64,000 nucleotides of DNA from DASYZQ01 sp035946175 (GCA_035946175.1 DASYZQ010000014.1:1-64000); one strand, 5' to 3'; counted from the first letter of the stretch, positions 41,671 to 50,923 are shown. Notes: a model not told the origin generated them from the sequence alone. Numbers and translations are program-made.

Positions 41671-43050
41671 ATGATGAAGATTGAAAGTCACGCGTTACTC
41701 TTTAAAGACTTTGAGTCGGCATGGTATAAAAAATGGGCTGCGGAGCTAAAACAGGATAAAGACCACCTGGACGGACACGCAGTAAAGGCCAATAAATTCT
41801 GGCAGAACGCGATTATATGCCAGATGCTTTTTAAAAGAAGAAAGCTTCATCCCGGTGTAAGTGGTATCGGGTTTGGGGTGGGCCAAGAAAGGTTGCCGGC
41901 CGTATTTGCCAAGTATGGTGTGAAAGTAACAGCCACTGACCAGGACTATTCAACGAAAAAGGCCAGCCATTGGTCTGAACATGAGCTAGCAACAGGATTA
42001 CAGTCCTTAAACAGTCTAGAGATCTGTAAACCCGCCCTTTTTTCTAAGAGTGTTCATTTTATGCAGGTGGATATGGCTAAGATACCGTCTCGTTTCTCCA
42101 ATAAATACGACTTTTTATGGTCGAATTGTGCCCTTGGCCATCTTGGCTCTATATCTGAAGGGCTTAGATTCATCGAAGAAAGCCTCCACTGTTTAAAGCC
42201 CGGCGGGGCTGCCGTTCACACCACGGAGGTTAACATCTTATCTGACGCAGAGACCGTAGAAAGTGGCGACACAGTCATTTTCCGCTTGCAAGATATCTAC
42301 AAGCTATATACCAGGTTGACGGAGAGTGGCTATGTATGTGCCCCCCTAGATTTCTATCTAGGAAGGACGCAGGATGACTTTCGGGTCAGCATGCGGCCCA
42401 AGTTTGGTAATGATTATTCTAAGATTCAGGTGGGCGGCTATATATCTACACAAGTAGTTCTCATAATCGTCAGACCAAGGATAAATATATTGGGCGGTAT
42501 TCTAAAAAAGATACGGCTCAAACGCTTAGAAGAGGCTCATAAAAATGGAGAGCAGGAGATCATTAATTTTGGCGAACTGGCTCCCGGCGTGAGCCAGTTT
42601 ATTGAGGCGCAAAAAGCATCAACAGACCCAGTCCATATTCAGCCGCTCAAAAGACGTATGACAATCTATGTCAGACCCATGGAGTCGAAAGAAGTGTTTA
42701 TCGAATATGTTAATCAGTCTTCAGTTACCATCTATAGTCGTTTCGGACACCCGGTGCATGTTCCACCAGTAGTATTGGCAACGGGCCGTCCCAGGGATAG
42801 AATATCGGTTTTTATGGCCGATGATTGGATAAGCAAGAATCGTCCATCCTCTGACTACTACTCGAAGGCCCCCAAGGGTAAATTTAAATCGATTGATCAC
42901 GTGCAGCCTAAGAAAAAATTCGCTTTCAGGGTAGTCATAAACCCTCATAAATTAGCGTCAGGCACATATACTGAGACCTTTAGCGCTGTTCAGGAAGGCG
43001 CTCGCTGGATACCTAACAGCAGTATTGATATCCGTATAAAGATTGTTTAG
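41671..43050 (+). CDS. SAM methyltransferase fused to an Ig-like domain
   Basis: A 459-residue protein. A class I methyltransferase domain (about 60-200) has GIGFGVGQERLPAVFAKYG (motif I), VTATDQD and LHCLKPGGAAVHTTEV. The C-terminal part (about 310-459) is beta-rich and ends with GTYTETFSAVQEGARW, similar to the NBR1-type Ig-like domain in the secreted lectin protein at 47.7 kb. Directly downstream of the Wzt-like ATPase with its C-terminal reader domain, so a role as glycan-terminus methylase is the simplest reading. A second ATG at 41674 is possible. Confidence 0.78.
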   Translation: MMKIESHALLFKDFESAWYKKWAAELKQDKDHLDGHAVKANKFWQNAIICQMLFKRRKLHPGVSGIGFGVGQERLPAVFAKYGVKVTATDQDYSTKKASHWSEHELATGLQSLNSLEICKPALFSKSVHFMQVDMAKIPSRFSNKYDFLWSNCALGHLGSISEGLRFIEESLHCLKPGGAAVHTTEVNILSDAETVESGDTVIFRLQDIYKLYTRLTESGYVCAPLDFYLGRTQDDFRVSMRPKFGNDYSKIQVGGYISTQVVLIIVRPRINILGGILKKIRLKRLEEAHKNGEQEIINFGELAPGVSQFIEAQKASTDPVHIQPLKRRMTIYVRPMESKEVFIEYVNQSSVTIYSRFGHPVHVPPVVLATGRPRDRISVFMADDWISKNRPSSDYYSKAPKGKFKSIDHVQPKKKFAFRVVINPHKLASGTYTETFSAVQEGARWIPNSSIDIRIKIV

Positions 43051-43071
43051 ATCACATAAAAGTGGGGTGGA

Positions 43072-44451
43072 TTAGCCCCGCCGGTCTTCTGACAAGAGAC
43101 TCATCAGCGCCTCAGCTGTCTGTGTCCAACTAAATTTAGACGCTTGGCTTTTCCCGAGTTTGGCGTATCGCTTGATAACTGACGGCTGCTCCATAAGCTC
43201 CTCGACGGCAGTTTTTATAGATAAAGCCCCATCTGCATAGATGGCCGCATTGCCAGCGATTTCGTATATAGAACTATTTTTATAGGTGATAGCTGGAGTT
43301 CCATACTGCATTGCCTCCAGGACTGGTAACCCGAACCCTTCGTATCTACTCGGGTACACAAATGCCAGTGCGTGAGTATAGAGCCAATCACGTGTCGCAT
43401 TGTCGGCGAATCCAAGGAAGACTATGTCATCTATGTAGGAGGACGACAGTAGGGCATCTCTAGTTTCCTCAATCGGTATGTTGTCCGGACCCTGTAATAT
43501 ATCTCCGGAAAACACTAATTTAATATCACGGCCCTCAGCCCTTAGATGATTAAAAGCTGTGACCAGATCGCTTATCTTGCGTCTCCTGTCAACGCCGCCC
43601 ACAAACAAAAGAAAGGGAGTCTCAGGTGGGCTGTAGGGGTGTCCTATATAACCCCAGGAAGTTTTTATGTAACGTTTGAGTGTTGGTTTGCCTAAAGAAC
43701 CCGGGGTAGTATGATTCGAAATGCCGAGGAGTATGACGGTGATCTTCTGTTGGTCTACCCCGATATATTTTACGAAATCATTTTGTGTGTGCTGCGATAT
43801 AGCAACAAGTATATTGGATCGCCGGGTGTTTATCTTGAGCTTATAGGCATATAGCCATCTCTTGAACCCTTGTTTTACCGATCCTGGCCACGAACGGCCT
43901 CGGACGCGGGCGGTGTGGTAAGAGGTAAAATAGTCCCCATCCAATACATACGGGATAATGTCGTATAGAATTAGCGCTTTACGTATGCGACCTCGGGGCA
44001 AAGGGGTGGACTGATCGGGTTGCAGATAAATATCAACCCCACGTAAGTCCTGCCCTCGAGGGTCCCCAAGAAAAAAGTTTTTCAAATCGGACATATCGCG
44101 CAGAAGGCCTCTGGAGAGTCGAATTACTTTTTTAGCTAGCCGCATTTGGCCCGGTAAGATTGAGGCTATTTGTTGGTACTTGGATCGATGGGTTGCCCCA
44201 TTATTCTGCTGAGGTAGAGATACGTTAAAAAAACGTACCTCGTAATTTAAGCCCTTCGTATTGAATAGCTTGGTCGGATCATCGCCCTCATCAACATTAC
44301 TGTCCTTATTGTACGGCTGGGCATAGAGCACGAAACTATGTTGCTTTCTGTGTTCTGAGGGGATGTTGTCGAGGTAATTTAGGAGGACGGACCCAATGCC
44401 CCTCATTCTGTGGGGACCTTGGAGCGCGGATATATCAATGCCAATCTTCAC
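43072..44451 (-). CDS. Glycosyltransferase family 4 (GT-B)
   Basis: A 459-residue retaining glycosyltransferase, longer than usual owing to an inserted basic segment (about 85-135). N-terminal MKIGIDISALQGPHRMRGIG is the typical start. The C-terminal domain shows FLLFVGGVDRRRKISDLVTA, VFLGFADNATRDWLY, and the E-x7-E motif in RYEGFGLPVLEAMQYG. It overlaps the upstream glycosyltransferase gene by 4 nt (ATGA), so both act in the same pathway. Confidence 0.88.
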   Translation of the reverse strand: MKIGIDISALQGPHRMRGIGSVLLNYLDNIPSEHRKQHSFVLYAQPYNKDSNVDEGDDPTKLFNTKGLNYEVRFFNVSLPQQNNGATHRSKYQQIASILPGQMRLAKKVIRLSRGLLRDMSDLKNFFLGDPRGQDLRGVDIYLQPDQSTPLPRGRIRKALILYDIIPYVLDGDYFTSYHTARVRGRSWPGSVKQGFKRWLYAYKLKINTRRSNILVAISQHTQNDFVKYIGVDQQKITVILLGISNHTTPGSLGKPTLKRYIKTSWGYIGHPYSPPETPFLLFVGGVDRRRKISDLVTAFNHLRAEGRDIKLVFSGDILQGPDNIPIEETRDALLSSSYIDDIVFLGFADNATRDWLYTHALAFVYPSRYEGFGLPVLEAMQYGTPAITYKNSSIYEIAGNAAIYADGALSIKTAVEELMEQPSVIKRYAKLGKSQASKFSWTQTAEALMSLLSEDRRG

Positions 44452-45611
44452 CGATCAAGCTCCTTCACGACATCGAGAAAAACCTGGGCGCTTTTCGCCC
44501 AGGAAAACATGGCTGCACGTTGGGGACCTTCAATTGCCATCCTTCTTGCCAGCGCATCATAATCATCTAAGTAACTTTTGATTGAGTTACTTAAGAGATC
44601 AATATCAGTACTCGGGACCATTACTCCAACCTTGCCTACTACTTCAGGGAGAGAGGAGTTATCTGCCGTAATGACGGGGACTCCACATGCCAGTGCCTCG
44701 AGCGGGGGGATACCGAAGCCTTCGTAATGGCTTGGATATACCAACATCTTTGCCCCTGATATGATGGCTTGCTTATCCTCATCTGAAACGTATTGAGAGG
44801 GGCGTATAATTTTATACCCTTCCTGCACTTTATCAATGATATGACTAAAGAGCCCCTCAGTTTTCCACCCGTTAACTCCCACCAGTAGGAGCGCAGTATC
44901 CTTAGTAACTGATTTTGGTAATCGGCAGTAGGCATCGACAAGCGTTATTAAGTTCTTCCGGGGCTCAAGATTTGAGAGGGCGAGGATATAGTCACCACTA
45001 ATGCCGTACTTGAGCTTAGCTCGTTTGATTTCCTCCTGGCTTCTTCTATAAAACAACTTTGGGTCAGCCGCGGGAGTCGCTACAGATACATCAGACGAAT
45101 TTAGCCCATAGAATTTAACTACCTCACGTTTCACACTTTTAGAGATCACTATGACTTTTCTCGTCCTTTTTAGGGATCGGCGGACTTGCTTTGAAAGAAA
45201 GCGGGCATTCCTATCATCAGAGTATTGGCTGTGCAGCTCATATGACAGGTCAATGATAACGAGTGTAGATTTACTAAAAAGCAGATTCATGCCCACGAAC
45301 CGTGGAAAGATGTAGATCCCCCTACCATACAACAAGTCTAGAGGCGGTACTTTGCCCCTATACCATAAGCTACTCATGATGCGGAACGAGAGCGGGAATT
45401 TCTTGTAGCCTATATGTTTAAATTTAAAGGACTTAAATCTCTCGACAGTATCGTGAGGGATAATTACGTATATATCGGGGACACAGTCGCCGTGGTATTT
45501 TGCTTCATCGATGATTTCATCCAGACCGCGCACAATTCCTAAGATGTACTGGCCTACACCACTAAAATGACCCTCCACAAGACCCAGTCCATCGATATAT
45601 ATCTTCTTCAT
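44448..45611 (-). CDS. Glycosyltransferase family 4 (GT-B)
   Basis: A 387-residue enzyme with N-terminal MKKIYIDGLGLVEGHFSGVG (acceptor loop), YILALSNLEPRKNLITLVDA and the E-x7-E motif HYEGFGIPPLEALACG. ATG at 45611 fits the family start; a TTG at 45620 is an alternative. A TATAGA (minus strand) lies about 11 nt upstream. First gene of a two-gene glycosyltransferase operon on the minus strand. Confidence 0.88.
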   Translation of the reverse strand: MKKIYIDGLGLVEGHFSGVGQYILGIVRGLDEIIDEAKYHGDCVPDIYVIIPHDTVERFKSFKFKHIGYKKFPLSFRIMSSLWYRGKVPPLDLLYGRGIYIFPRFVGMNLLFSKSTLVIIDLSYELHSQYSDDRNARFLSKQVRRSLKRTRKVIVISKSVKREVVKFYGLNSSDVSVATPAADPKLFYRRSQEEIKRAKLKYGISGDYILALSNLEPRKNLITLVDAYCRLPKSVTKDTALLLVGVNGWKTEGLFSHIIDKVQEGYKIIRPSQYVSDEDKQAIISGAKMLVYPSHYEGFGIPPLEALACGVPVITADNSSLPEVVGKVGVMVPSTDIDLLSNSIKSYLDDYDALARRMAIEGPQRAAMFSWAKSAQVFLDVVKELDR

Positions 45612-45684
45612 AAGTTGCAATGTCTATATTCGAAGGTATTATAGCGCATGCGGATCAGTAGTCGAATTACTTTTAATTTTTCTA

Positions 45685-45699
45685 TGATAGAATAAGCTA
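45685..45699 (+). promoter_or_regulatory. Extended -10, leaderless promoter
   Basis: TG at 45685-45686 then TAGAAT at 45688-45693, six bases before the ATG at 45700. No SD is present. Confidence 0.55.
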
Positions 45700-47139
45700 A
45701 TGTCTAAGAAAAAGGCTGGGGGTATCTCGAGAAAATGGCCTCTTAGCCTAATTTTACTCTCTCTTTGCGCTATATTCTTATTTTATACAAGATTCCACGT
45801 TAATCATTCAATTACCGGTGATGAGCCTACCTACTTGATGATGGACTACGATCTTGTCCATAACCACAGTCTTAATTTAAGAAGCGTTTACGCTAAGCAA
45901 GAATATCGTGGATTTTTTCCTAGTTACCTTGATCCCTTAGGACAAGTCGATGAAGTCCAGTTATTTGCCAATTCGCCTAAGCTCTACTCTTCTCACGGTA
46001 TAGGCTTATCTGTATTGACGCTGCCTGGCTATGTTCTTGGTCAGGCCAAAGGGGTAGAGATTGAGATGGTGCTAACTAGTGTACTTGTAGTGTGGCTTTC
46101 ATGGGTTTGGGTGAAAGTGACTACAGGGAATAGAAAGTTGGCCTATCTGTCATCGGGGGCACTCACAACTGGGCTGTTTTTCAGTGAGGCAGCTGGTTAT
46201 ATATATCCTGATATCCCGATAGCCGCACTAATTCTGGGGGCACTTATTATTTTACATAAGTACTATAATAAGCCCTGGCCGCAGTTTGCTTTTGGACTGC
46301 TTGTAGGTATTCTTCCTTTCTTCCATCTAAAAACCCTCTCAATAGCGGCGCCACTACTTCTAATAATTACGTATAGGTGGTGGAGGCATAAAAAATCCTT
46401 ACCGTGGCCAGCATACTACAGCGCCGTGCCCCTATTAGTCCTCTTTTTCATAAGTCAACACGCATGGTTTGGGGTCTGGAACCCCTCTGCTATATACTCG
46501 TTGAGCTCAACCTTCACCTTGTCTCCCATCAATTCAGTACCGGCTATGCTTTTCGATTATAAATTAGGGCTTCTAACATATAGCCCAATCTTGTTACTAG
46601 TCTTCGTTGGAATTGTGCCGTGGGCTAAAAAAAGTCTTATCTCTTTCTTAATAGCCTTGGTGGCACTACTGCCATCGTTACTGATGATGACTGGTTTCAA
46701 TGGTTGGCAAGGTGGAGCAAGTCCTGCAGGGCGCTATTTTATGGAGTTTGTTCCGGCGTTAATGCCAGCTTTGGCGTTTGCAATTGACGCACTCCGGAGG
46801 AATTGGCAACGAATCAGTGTGGCTTTGCTCTGGTTGATTGGCGTAACTTTCACAATTATTGCGCTGGTTACCAAGGCACCCTATTCCGACGACACCGATA
46901 CCCATTCTCTGCCACCTATATTTGTCAGCATACAGAATCAGACAGGTTTGGAAGCCTACAAGTTGTTCCCTAAATATACAAAGGTATCGACAGATGTTGT
47001 CGGTAGCAAGACTAGGCTTAAGGCCGTGATTGGCTCTATTGTAGTGGCAGCGTCAGTCGGCTATGGCTATATTCTGATGAACCCCGAATTTTTAAAAGAG
47101 CATGTTCGCCCAGCCCTAAATAAAAAAGTTTGGAAGTGA
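45700..47139 (+). CDS. GT-C-like membrane protein, DEP-motif paralog 1
   Basis: A 479-residue protein with about 11 TM helices. The first extracytoplasmic loop contains SITGDEPTYLMMDYDLVHNH and later SSHGIGLSVLTLPGYVLG. The Asp-Glu pair after TM1 is typical of GT-C enzymes using polyprenyl-phosphate sugars. A close paralog lies at 52.7 kb. It has no hydrophilic C-terminal domain beyond a short basic tail. Leaderless start at 45700. Confidence 0.68.
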   Translation: MSKKKAGGISRKWPLSLILLSLCAIFLFYTRFHVNHSITGDEPTYLMMDYDLVHNHSLNLRSVYAKQEYRGFFPSYLDPLGQVDEVQLFANSPKLYSSHGIGLSVLTLPGYVLGQAKGVEIEMVLTSVLVVWLSWVWVKVTTGNRKLAYLSSGALTTGLFFSEAAGYIYPDIPIAALILGALIILHKYYNKPWPQFAFGLLVGILPFFHLKTLSIAAPLLLIITYRWWRHKKSLPWPAYYSAVPLLVLFFISQHAWFGVWNPSAIYSLSSTFTLSPINSVPAMLFDYKLGLLTYSPILLLVFVGIVPWAKKSLISFLIALVALLPSLLMMTGFNGWQGGASPAGRYFMEFVPALMPALAFAIDALRRNWQRISVALLWLIGVTFTIIALVTKAPYSDDTDTHSLPPIFVSIQNQTGLEAYKLFPKYTKVSTDVVGSKTRLKAVIGSIVVAASVGYGYILMNPEFLKEHVRPALNKKVWK

Positions 47140-47213
47140 GTTGTAACAGCGTGTGGGCTGTTGATTCAATAGCTTAATAGTGATACATTTTAAGTAGTAG
47201 TCAAGGGGTAAAA

Positions 47214-47750
47214 ATGAATATAAACAGAAAAAGATCCCCACGAAACTACTGGCCTATAGGGCTCGTAATAGCTACTATACTGATTCTAGGATGGTATTTC
47301 CTGTACAGGAGTAGCCCTGCCCCCACTATCAAGGTAAAGGGGACTAAGTCAACGCCGACTGCCCCTCAGCTGCCGACTAATACCACGGGTAATAATACCG
47401 GTGGTATTACGAACCAGAAAGTGAATACACCCACTCTACCTCCCTCATCAGATTGGGTATCATCGAGCAATGGCGACATAACTTTGCAGGAACCATCATC
47501 GGGTACTCTGTTTAAGTCAGGTGATCCTATAGTCGGGCTTGCAAGAGTGAATAGCGTCCAGTTTATATTGACCGATAACACCGTAGGATTAATCGCTCAA
47601 GGCAATCTTAGTGTAGATAATGGTAAATTTTCAGGCACGGTGCAATTTACTCCTCATGCCAATAGTGGCAAATTGGAGGTATACTATCCTAACCCATCTA
47701 ATGGTGCAGAGGATGACATAGTAGACGTAGATGTTAACTTCAGTAATTAG
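47214..47750 (+). CDS. Membrane-anchored Gmad2-like protein
   Basis: A 178-residue protein: TM anchor (about 13-31), Thr/Pro/Asn-rich linker (about 33-80), then a Gmad2 Ig-like domain (about 85-178) with DITLQEPSSGTLFKSGDPIV, LIAQGNLSVDNGKFSGTVQF and the ending SNGAEDDIVDVDVNF, which matches the G-x-x-D-D-x-I-x-V/I end of the family. Gmad2 domains occur in secreted or surface proteins of Gram-positives. SD AAGGGG is 5 nt before the ATG. It overlaps the lectin gene by 20 nt, so they are coupled. Confidence 0.75.
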   Translation: MNINRKRSPRNYWPIGLVIATILILGWYFLYRSSPAPTIKVKGTKSTPTAPQLPTNTTGNNTGGITNQKVNTPTLPPSSDWVSSSNGDITLQEPSSGTLFKSGDPIVGLARVNSVQFILTDNTVGLIAQGNLSVDNGKFSGTVQFTPHANSGKLEVYYPNPSNGAEDDIVDVDVNFSN

Positions 47751-49650
47751 TATCAGATCTAAAAGGGCTCATTTTTCTTCCATTGCCGTGCTTGGCATAC
47801 TTTTGTGCACGATCGGTCTGGCACTCGGCGACAGTCATCAAGCAGCCGCTTTTAGCCCAAATTACAATCCTAGCAATATAATCGATAACCCGACTTTTAC
47901 TAATAGTGGTACGATGAGCAGTAGTGTTATCCAGACCTTTCTGGCGAATGTCGGTAGCGGTTTGGCTCACTATTCGGACGTGGAAGCTTGCGACAGTGCG
48001 ATAGCCCCGTATTATACGCACTGCGGACAGACGATCTCAGCTGCGCAGATTATTTATGACGCATCGCAAGCATACGGTGTTAATCCTAGAGCAATACTCG
48101 CTATGCTAGAGAAGGAGCAGGCGCTGGTTACAGACCCCGCACCGTCATCGTCGCAGATAAACTGTGCCATGGGCTTCAACTCATGCGGTGGGTACGTGGG
48201 CTTTTTTACGCAAGTCGATAATGGTGCATGGATTTTAAAGTATAACTATGAGGCAGCTTTTGGAAATGCCAACTGGCTAAGTTGGCACCCTGCCAGTTAT
48301 TATCCTTGTGCTCAGGCTTCCAGACTTTACTCTACCGGTCTTTATGCCGGTAATTCCGTAAGGTTCGCTGACCCTGGCGGTACGCCCGAGACAATAACCA
48401 TTGCCAATGCTGCGACAGCTTCCCTTTACTGCTATACCCCCTACGTCGGGCCATACAATGTCACTGGTTATTCCGGGAGTTATAACTTTGTCTACTTCTA
48501 CCAACTATGGTTTGGTTCGACATATACTTCTGAACAATATGCCTGGACCGAACAGGGCCAAGGAGCATATATAGATAGCGGCTACACCCAGGAGTTCAAC
48601 CGCGGGGGCGCTCATGCTATTGTCGCGCCTGGCGGGACTGCCTATTTGCGAGTACAAGCATTGAATAATGGCTATGAGACATGGTCACAATCAATAGTTC
48701 ACCTCGGGACAAGTGGTCCGAACGATCGCTGTAGTGGATTTGCCAACGGTAGTTGGCTCAGTTGCTCCAGAATTGAGATGCAGCAAAATAGCGTAATACC
48801 GGGTGCGATGGCCACGTTTAACTTCTCTATTACGGCGCCACAAGTGCCTGGAACATACATCGAGCACTTTAACGTGTTAGCAGATGGCATTACTTGGACG
48901 GCCGGTCCAGGACTGTTCTTTGTTATAAATGTTGTCACACCGAATTCTGGCGCATCTGGCACGACTATACCGGGCGGTACAACTATAACACCTGGTACGG
49001 TTACACAATCGCCTGACGGGAATAGTGCTTTAGTCGTGCAGAATGATGGTAATGTCGTCCTATACATTGAGGGCCGAGCAGCTTGGTGGTCTGGCACCTA
49101 TGGCTATGCCATATCTAGGTTCGTTATGCAAACGGATGGTAATCTAGTTCTTTATGGTAAAGACGGCGTTCCAGATTGGTCGTCGGGTACGTATGGATAT
49201 ACCGGGGATCACTTGGCGCTTCAGACTGACGGCAATCTTGTAATTTACAGCAGTTCAAATCAGCCATTATGGTCGTCGGGTACGAACGGTGTGCCTGACG
49301 GTTACGATTACATAACTCAATCACTAAGCAGCCCCGCGGTACTCTTTCCTGGGCAGCAGCTAAGTACAGCTGACCGTTCACGCATACTAAAATTACAAAC
49401 GGATGGTAATCTAGTATTGTATTCTAGCGGCAACCCTACTTGGTCTTCTGGCACGTACGGACAACCATCGGCTGAACTTTATATGCAGCCCGACGGTAAT
49501 TTAGTTATTTATGGTACATCTGGTCAATCCTTGTGGGCGTCGGCCACGAATGGCCGAGGTGGTTCAAGCCTTGTACTGCAGAATGATGGTAATTTAGTCG
49601 TATATAGCTCTTCTGGTCCTACTTGGTCTTCTGGCACGTACGGCAAGTAA
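47731..49650 (+). CDS. Secreted protein: SLT-like, Ig-like and B-lectin domains
   Basis: A 639-residue exported protein. Signal peptide (about 15-36, ending QAAAF). An SLT-like helical module (about 40-265) has AAQIIYDASQAYGVNPRAIL followed by AMLEKEQALV, the E being a candidate catalytic acid. An NBR1-type Ig-like domain (about 285-405) ends GTYIEHFNVLADGITW. The last 225 residues hold bulb-type (monocot mannose) lectin repeats: six Q-x-D-G-N-x-V-x-Y motifs (two QND, three QTD, one QPD), the known mannose-binding pattern. It could bind mannose- or rhamnose-rich surface glycans, its own or a host cell's. It starts inside the Gmad2-like gene. Confidence 0.82.
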   Translation: MLTSVISIRSKRAHFSSIAVLGILLCTIGLALGDSHQAAAFSPNYNPSNIIDNPTFTNSGTMSSSVIQTFLANVGSGLAHYSDVEACDSAIAPYYTHCGQTISAAQIIYDASQAYGVNPRAILAMLEKEQALVTDPAPSSSQINCAMGFNSCGGYVGFFTQVDNGAWILKYNYEAAFGNANWLSWHPASYYPCAQASRLYSTGLYAGNSVRFADPGGTPETITIANAATASLYCYTPYVGPYNVTGYSGSYNFVYFYQLWFGSTYTSEQYAWTEQGQGAYIDSGYTQEFNRGGAHAIVAPGGTAYLRVQALNNGYETWSQSIVHLGTSGPNDRCSGFANGSWLSCSRIEMQQNSVIPGAMATFNFSITAPQVPGTYIEHFNVLADGITWTAGPGLFFVINVVTPNSGASGTTIPGGTTITPGTVTQSPDGNSALVVQNDGNVVLYIEGRAAWWSGTYGYAISRFVMQTDGNLVLYGKDGVPDWSSGTYGYTGDHLALQTDGNLVIYSSSNQPLWSSGTNGVPDGYDYITQSLSSPAVLFPGQQLSTADRSRILKLQTDGNLVLYSSGNPTWSSGTYGQPSAELYMQPDGNLVIYGTSGQSLWASATNGRGGSSLVLQNDGNLVVYSSSGPTWSSGTYGK

Positions 49651-49660
49651 TTGAAACGTT

Positions 49661-50155
49661 TTAGACAGCACCTACCTGCAGGTCTTTCTTATTTCTGAAA
49701 ATAATAAAGTGATACATACAAAAATTCCAGATCATGGCCACAACTACTGCCAGCAGTTTCGCAATATTTAATGTAAAGGCTCTAACGCTGAGGCTCCGTA
49801 GGCCCATGGCTAGTTCAAACTGACTCACGGCTATCAGATGATGGGCTAATAAGTGGGTAATAGAATAAATTACTAGAGTTTGGATGGCCAAAATTCCAAA
49901 GCCTGTCAGTATAAAGAAATGAGCAAATTTTGTCCAAGAATGTTTATCAATACTTCTGAATACAATGTGATGGTTTAAGAAATAGGACATAGAAATACTG
50001 ATGCTGGCCGACATCAAATTTGCTATCAATGTTGGTATATGGAAAGCCAGGGCAAAGATATTGAGAAGGGTTATGTCAGTAGCTGTGTTGATGGCGCCAA
50101 CGCTCATGAATCGGATGACTTTTACTTGCCAGATAACCTTTAGCTGTTTTATCAT
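49661..50155 (-). CDS. GtrA-family membrane protein
   Basis: A 164-residue protein with four TM helices and the GtrA pattern: FMSVGAINTATDITLLNIFA (helix 1), ANLMSASISISMSYFLNHHI followed by VFR, and a final helix IWNFCMYHFIIFRNK. GtrA proteins are thought to move polyprenyl-phosphate sugars across the membrane. ATG at 50155 is chosen because TATACT (50170-50165 minus) ends nine bases before it; the upstream TTG would lie within the promoter. Paired divergently with a dolichyl-phosphate-mannose-synthase-like gene. Confidence 0.85.
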   Translation of the reverse strand: MIKQLKVIWQVKVIRFMSVGAINTATDITLLNIFALAFHIPTLIANLMSASISISMSYFLNHHIVFRSIDKHSWTKFAHFFILTGFGILAIQTLVIYSITHLLAHHLIAVSQFELAMGLRSLSVRAFTLNIAKLLAVVVAMIWNFCMYHFIIFRNKKDLQVGAV

Positions 50156-50191
50156 ATGCAGTAAAGTATAGATCAAAATAGCTGGAGCTGC

Positions 50192-50920
50192 ATGAACATA
50201 GCAATCGCTATACCCACGTATAATGAAGCTGGGAATATTGAGAAGTTACTCTCTTCATTGGCAAGAAAAACGGCAAGCCTCAATGATCTTGTGATAACCG
50301 TTTTTATCATTGACGACAATTCACCAGATAAAACTGGAGAGATTGCCAAGGGGATTGGCCGAAAGCTTAAAAGCACCATTTTTTCGGTTGCTGTTATTGA
50401 CCGACCCAAGAAAGAGGGGCTAGGGAAAGCTTATATTGATGGTTTTTCGCAGATACTGAAGTTGGGATTTGACTTCATTTTGCAAATGGACGCTGACTTT
50501 TCTCATGACCCAAAATATTTGACTGAATTCGTGACCAATGCCGGGTCAGCAGATTTTATCGTTGGCTCTCGCTATGTCAAAGGTGGTGGGACTCCTGACT
50601 GGGCAATGACTCGAAAACTACAGAGTAGATTAGGTAATTTTTACACACGAGTATTTTTAGGCAGCAGAATACATGATTACACCGGTGGATATAATATGTA
50701 CTCTACGAAACTACTGCAACAACTTGACTTAAACTCTATCAAGGCTGGTGGTTATGGATTTCTTATTGAACTGAAGTATAAGGCCTTAAAGCGTTGCAAG
50801 AACGCTAAGGAGATAGCCATAATTTTTAAGGATCGGCAGCACGGAAAATCCAAGATACCCAGAAGTACGATTTTAAAAAATTTACTAGTTGTGCCTCATA
50901 TAAAATTTAGCAAGAATTAA
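50192..50920 (+). CDS. GT2 polyprenyl-phosphate mannosyltransferase-like
   Basis: A 242-residue GT-A enzyme of the DPM1 type: IAIPTYNEAGNIEKLL, IIDDNSPDKTGEIAKG, the metal motif in QMDADFSHDPKYL (D-A-D), VGSRYVKGGGTPDW, and IFKDRQHGKSKI. It likely makes polyprenyl-phosphate-mannose (or a related sugar) from GDP-mannose, the donor for the GT-C-like membrane proteins around it. GGAG lies 4 nt before the ATG. No C-terminal TM domain. Confidence 0.88.
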   Translation: MNIAIAIPTYNEAGNIEKLLSSLARKTASLNDLVITVFIIDDNSPDKTGEIAKGIGRKLKSTIFSVAVIDRPKKEGLGKAYIDGFSQILKLGFDFILQMDADFSHDPKYLTEFVTNAGSADFIVGSRYVKGGGTPDWAMTRKLQSRLGNFYTRVFLGSRIHDYTGGYNMYSTKLLQQLDLNSIKAGGYGFLIELKYKALKRCKNAKEIAIIFKDRQHGKSKIPRSTILKNLLVVPHIKFSKN

Positions 50921-50923
50921 CCC

